From NCBI GenBank assembly GCA_043728315.1, contig JAYTMT010000333.1, forward strand, positions 1 to 24,200: DNA of 24,200 bases. Direction: 5' to 3'. Below are positions 21,794 through 24,200 of this stretch, one piece after another. Origin of the DNA: JAAFIP01 sp043728315. Its GTDB lineage: Bacteria; Pseudomonadota; Gammaproteobacteria; Burkholderiales; Burkholderiaceae_C. The position numbers and the translations under genes were made by a program. Numbering within the stretch: the stretch's first letter is position 1; the number at the start of each line of letters is the position of its first letter. The notes beneath the pieces were generated by a model. The model was given only the letters and a program-made list of their open reading frames with translations. It was not told the DNA's origin and ran no database searches.

Positions 21794-22765
21794 ATGCATT
21801 TCAAAGCCAAACTCCTCGCAGCAGCCGTATTTTCTGCCTGTGCCCTGTCTGCACTCGCCCAAAGCGGCTACCCCAACAAACCCATACGCATGATCGTGCC
21901 GCTCGCAGCGGGCAGCGCAGTAGACAACGCAGCGCGCATCCTCACCCAAAAAATGTCCACCGGTCTTGGGCAATCCATCGTGGTTGAAAACCAAGCCGGA
22001 TCCGCCGGCTTGATTGGCGCAGACCGCGTGGCCAAGGCCGCGCCCGATGGCTATACCCTAGGCGGCTTCAACGACAGCGTGTTGACCATGATCCCGCATG
22101 TTTATCCGCGTGCACCATGGAATGCGTTGACAGATTTTGACCCCCTTTCCTTGGCTGCCACCATCGAGTGGGGCTTGGTGGTCAAAGCCGATTCGCCGTA
22201 TAAAACCGTAGCCGATTTCATCGCTGCGGCCAAGGCCAACCCCGGCAAAATCAACTACAGCTCAGGCGGCAGCGGCAGCCCCCAGCATATTGCCATGGCG
22301 CTGTTTGCCACACGCGCGGGCATCAGCGCTGTGCATGTACCCTACAAAGGCGCTACGCCCGCAGCCGTGGCCGTAGCAGCGGGCGAAGTAGATGCCGCTT
22401 TTCAAGGCTTGGGCACTGTCACCTCGCTGTTGCAAGCGGGCAAGCTGCGCCTGCTGGCGGTGTCCACCCCCAAGCGCTTGGGGCAATACCCCAACACACC
22501 TACGGTGGATGAATCTGGCTTGAAAGACTTCTTTTTCAATTCATGGTTTGCCATGGTGGTGCCAGCTGGCACACCCAAAGAGATTGTGGAGCGCCTGAAT
22601 GCCGAAATGCGCAAAGCACTGGCCGATACTGAGACGCGCGACAAACTCGTGGCGCTGGGCTTGACACTGCGCGGCTCATCGGCCGCAGAGCTAGGCAAAG
22701 CCACCAAAGAGCAGTTTGAGCTTTACCGCAAGCTGATCAGCGACAACGCAATCAAAGCAGACTAA
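21794..22765 (+). CDS. TctC/Bug-family periplasmic substrate-binding protein
   Basis: 323 residues. A signal peptide (MHFKAKLLAAAVFSACALSALAQ) is followed by the family start GYPNKPIRMIVPLAAGSAVDNAARIL, then VVENQAGSAGLIGADRVAKAAPDGYTLGG, INYSSGGSGSPQHIAM, VPYKGATPAAVAVAAGEVDAAFQGLGTV, and the typical C-terminal PAGTPKEIVERLNAEMRKAL. It captures carboxylates in the periplasm for a tripartite tricarboxylate transporter; no TctA/TctB genes are in the window, as is usual for orphan Bug proteins. GAGAGA at 21783-21788 is the ribosome-binding site. Clustered with the dehydrogenase, so the two probably share a substrate. Confidence 0.93.
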   Translation: MHFKAKLLAAAVFSACALSALAQSGYPNKPIRMIVPLAAGSAVDNAARILTQKMSTGLGQSIVVENQAGSAGLIGADRVAKAAPDGYTLGGFNDSVLTMIPHVYPRAPWNALTDFDPLSLAATIEWGLVVKADSPYKTVADFIAAAKANPGKINYSSGGSGSPQHIAMALFATRAGISAVHVPYKGATPAAVAVAAGEVDAAFQGLGTVTSLLQAGKLRLLAVSTPKRLGQYPNTPTVDESGLKDFFFNSWFAMVVPAGTPKEIVERLNAEMRKALADTETRDKLVALGLTLRGSSAAELGKATKEQFELYRKLISDNAIKAD

Positions 22766-22769
22766 AACT

Positions 22770-23138
22770 TCAGCTACGCCGTGGCATCTTGCTGGCTGTT
22801 TTATTCACCGCTTCGCTGGCCGCCTGCACCTGTGGCACGCCAGAAAACAGCGCAGCAGCGCGCTGCTTGATCTCGGTCAGCTCCTCAGCCGTCACCGAGT
22901 ATTGACCCGTGGTTTTATTCACCACAATGCCAAACTCCACGTCTTTGCCGTTGTTAGACAGCGTGCCGCAGGTAAATTCATAGTCTTTGCGCTCACAAGG
23001 CAAGCCCTTGAGCGCCGCATCGTAATCGTCGTATTCCACGCGGTGGATAGCGCCACTGGCCAAGTCAAGCATGGCAGTAGAGGCAATGATGTCGTCCGAC
23101 AGTTCGTCGGCAATGGTGATGGGGACGCTGAGTTTCAT
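22770..23138 (-). CDS. Conserved-looking hypothetical protein
   Basis: 122 residues, soluble, no signal peptide: MKLSVPITIADELSDDIIASTAML ... YDDYDAALKGLPCERKDYEFTCGTL ... FGIVVNKTTGQYSVTAEELTEIKQRAAALF. The two Cys of CERKDYEFTC and the acidic first half are the only marked traits. I do not recognise the family. The gene converges on the tctC-like gene with four bases between stops. The ribosome-binding site is weak. Confidence 0.6.
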   Translation of the reverse strand: MKLSVPITIADELSDDIIASTAMLDLASGAIHRVEYDDYDAALKGLPCERKDYEFTCGTLSNNGKDVEFGIVVNKTTGQYSVTAEELTEIKQRAAALFSGVPQVQAASEAVNKTASKMPRRS

Positions 23139-23244
23139 ATGTTTTGCTTGTGCACGGTTTTAGATGAATCCAATAAATGGTGGTTTTTTTGAGCCGTACT
23201 GTGGCCTCGATCTGCTTGTCCAGAAAATTTCATGCCAGGCATGC

Positions 23245-23850
23245 CTATAGCTCACCTGTTTTAAATTCACTGCAACCTTCATAGTAGTAGCTCACATCAA
23301 TACCCTTCATGAACAAGGCGCGGTCATTGATTTGATCGGTTAGGGCTTGTTTGAGTAGGGCTTTGATTTCAAGGTCTTTGATGACGCTGCGCTGCATGGC
23401 GGACAAGTATTCTTCTTTGTCCACGCGATTCCAATCCACCACTTGCTGGGTTTCTTGTTTGAGCATTAAATCCAACCAAATACGCGTGGCACGGCCATTG
23501 CCTTCGCGAAAGGGGTGGGCCACATTCATCTCGACATATTTTTCAACAATCGCATCAAAATGGGCTTGCGGCATATGGTCGATATGCTGCAATGATTGCT
23601 CCAAGTGCATCACCCGGGCAAAGCCTGTGTTGCCTTTGGTGATATTCACATCGCGCAACTTCCCCGCAAAATCATAGATATCACTAAACAAATAGGCATG
23701 AATAGAAGCGAGCCCAGCAAAGCTGCCGACCTCGATACGTGCCATATCACCTGAATCAAACAATTGCTTGGCTTTTTGTTTGCTGATTTTTTCTTCAGCC
23801 TTGGCCAGCTCGATTTGATCGGTGATGCCAAGTTTGTTGGGCAAGATCAT
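23245..23850 (-). CDS. fic: Class III Fic-domain AMP-transferase
   Basis: 201 residues, closely resembling Neisseria NmFic in order and length. The catalytic loop HPFREGNGRATR (112-123) contains His112 and the anion-binding GNGR. The C-terminal helix carries the inhibitory motif SYYYEG (187-192), the (S/T)xxxE(G/N) pattern that in class III Fic proteins blocks ATP from within the same chain. VVDWNRVDKEEYLSAMQRS and INDRALFMKGIDVSYYYEG are typical for this group. Known class III members attach AMP to target proteins, including DNA gyrase, and are controlled by oligomer state and automodification. The start codon lies 33 bases downstream of the ssrA 3' end, without a clear separate promoter. 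Confidence 0.9.
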   Translation of the reverse strand: MILPNKLGITDQIELAKAEEKISKQKAKQLFDSGDMARIEVGSFAGLASIHAYLFSDIYDFAGKLRDVNITKGNTGFARVMHLEQSLQHIDHMPQAHFDAIVEKYVEMNVAHPFREGNGRATRIWLDLMLKQETQQVVDWNRVDKEEYLSAMQRSVIKDLEIKALLKQALTDQINDRALFMKGIDVSYYYEGCSEFKTGEL

Positions 23851-23883
23851 GCGTCTACTCTTTCACTCTTTGCCCTTAAAAAA

Positions 23884-24200
23884 TGGTGGAGCTGGCGGGA
23901 ATTGAACCCGCGTCCGAACACCTTTTTCCTTGCAGTTCTACATGTGTAGTCGATTGGTTTGAGTCTCGCCCAATGGGTCGCGCAACGACACGCTACCCAC
24001 CAGACCAGTGACCTATTGTCTCGCTGCTTTTCAAGTCACCCGTGAGCAGCCATCCGGTGTAAATAAGCTTGCAGCCGAGAAACACTATATTGCTACAGTG
24101 CCCCTTTGCCCATCCCACCGGAGAGATGTTGCAAGCCTCTCAGCGATTAAGCTGCGAGTGCGAAACGTTCGTCGTTTGCAGTTAGTTTTTTTGAATTTGT
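23884..24200 (-). ncRNA. ssrA: tmRNA (ssrA), 3' part; 5' end outside the window
   Basis: Read on the minus strand, the 3' end is CGGACGCGGGTTCAATTCCC then GCCAGCTCCACCA, i.e. a T-arm and acceptor stem with encoded CCA ending at 23884. The tag reading frame lies at 24147-24179: resume codon GCA and then A-N-D-E-R-F-A-L-A-A followed by TAA, the betaproteobacterial type of tag. It rescues stalled ribosomes and marks the peptide for proteolysis. The window ends upstream of the tag, so the 5' half of the tRNA-like domain and first pseudoknot are missing. Six T (23878-23883) follow the CCA. Confidence 0.96.

Overview
The window looks like chromosomal DNA of a betaproteobacterium, most likely Burkholderiales and probably Comamonadaceae. 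The reasons are a tmRNA whose tag reads ANDERFALAA, a TctC/Bug-type binding protein, a sigma-54/NtrC-controlled glnA, and abundant short AT-rich dispersed repeats. The family-level placement is inference.

Layout, left to right. (1) The 3' end of a GlcD-like FAD oxidase. (2) A tightly packed plus-strand block ccdA-ccdB-thyA-folA-DUF4337 (1091-3677): a gyrase-poison toxin-antitoxin pair is fused without a gap to the thymidylate and folate genes. (3) A small exported ORF and xthA (3736-5093), each preceded by a copy of a dispersed repeat that overlaps the start codon, then a Tat-exported PhoX phosphatase. (4) A nitrogen-regulation block on the minus strand (7946-13757): glnA, a DUF4124 protein, an 836-bp gene-free stretch full of inverted repeats, then ntrB and ntrC. 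glnA has a sigma-54 promoter, two upstream NtrC-type dyads and a strong terminator. (5) A mixed housekeeping block (14010-19801): a CinA-like protein, an EI24 membrane protein, an alpha/beta hydrolase, a small membrane peptide, RsuA, an AATP-repeat secreted protein and an exported ATP-dependent DNA ligase (Lig E type). (6) A probable catabolic cluster (19875-22765): an Asp/Glu racemase-like enzyme, an Ldh-family dehydrogenase and a TctC-type binding protein. (7) A hypothetical gene, a class III Fic AMP-transferase and the 3' part of ssrA (tmRNA).

The least expected structure is a dispersed repeat with six alignable copies in 24 kb. Its conserved core is about 32 bp and it has conserved AT-rich flanks (unit about 50-55 bp). 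It occurs between genes, over the start codons of two genes, and inside three genes (ntrC, an alpha/beta hydrolase, rsuA), where it is read in frame at tolerant positions. Other points are the ccdAB-thyA-folA arrangement, which may put an essential pathway behind a toxin-antitoxin promoter; a roughly 300-bp nested palindrome between glnA and ntrB; and two toxins in one window (CcdB and class III Fic) whose known relatives both hit DNA gyrase.
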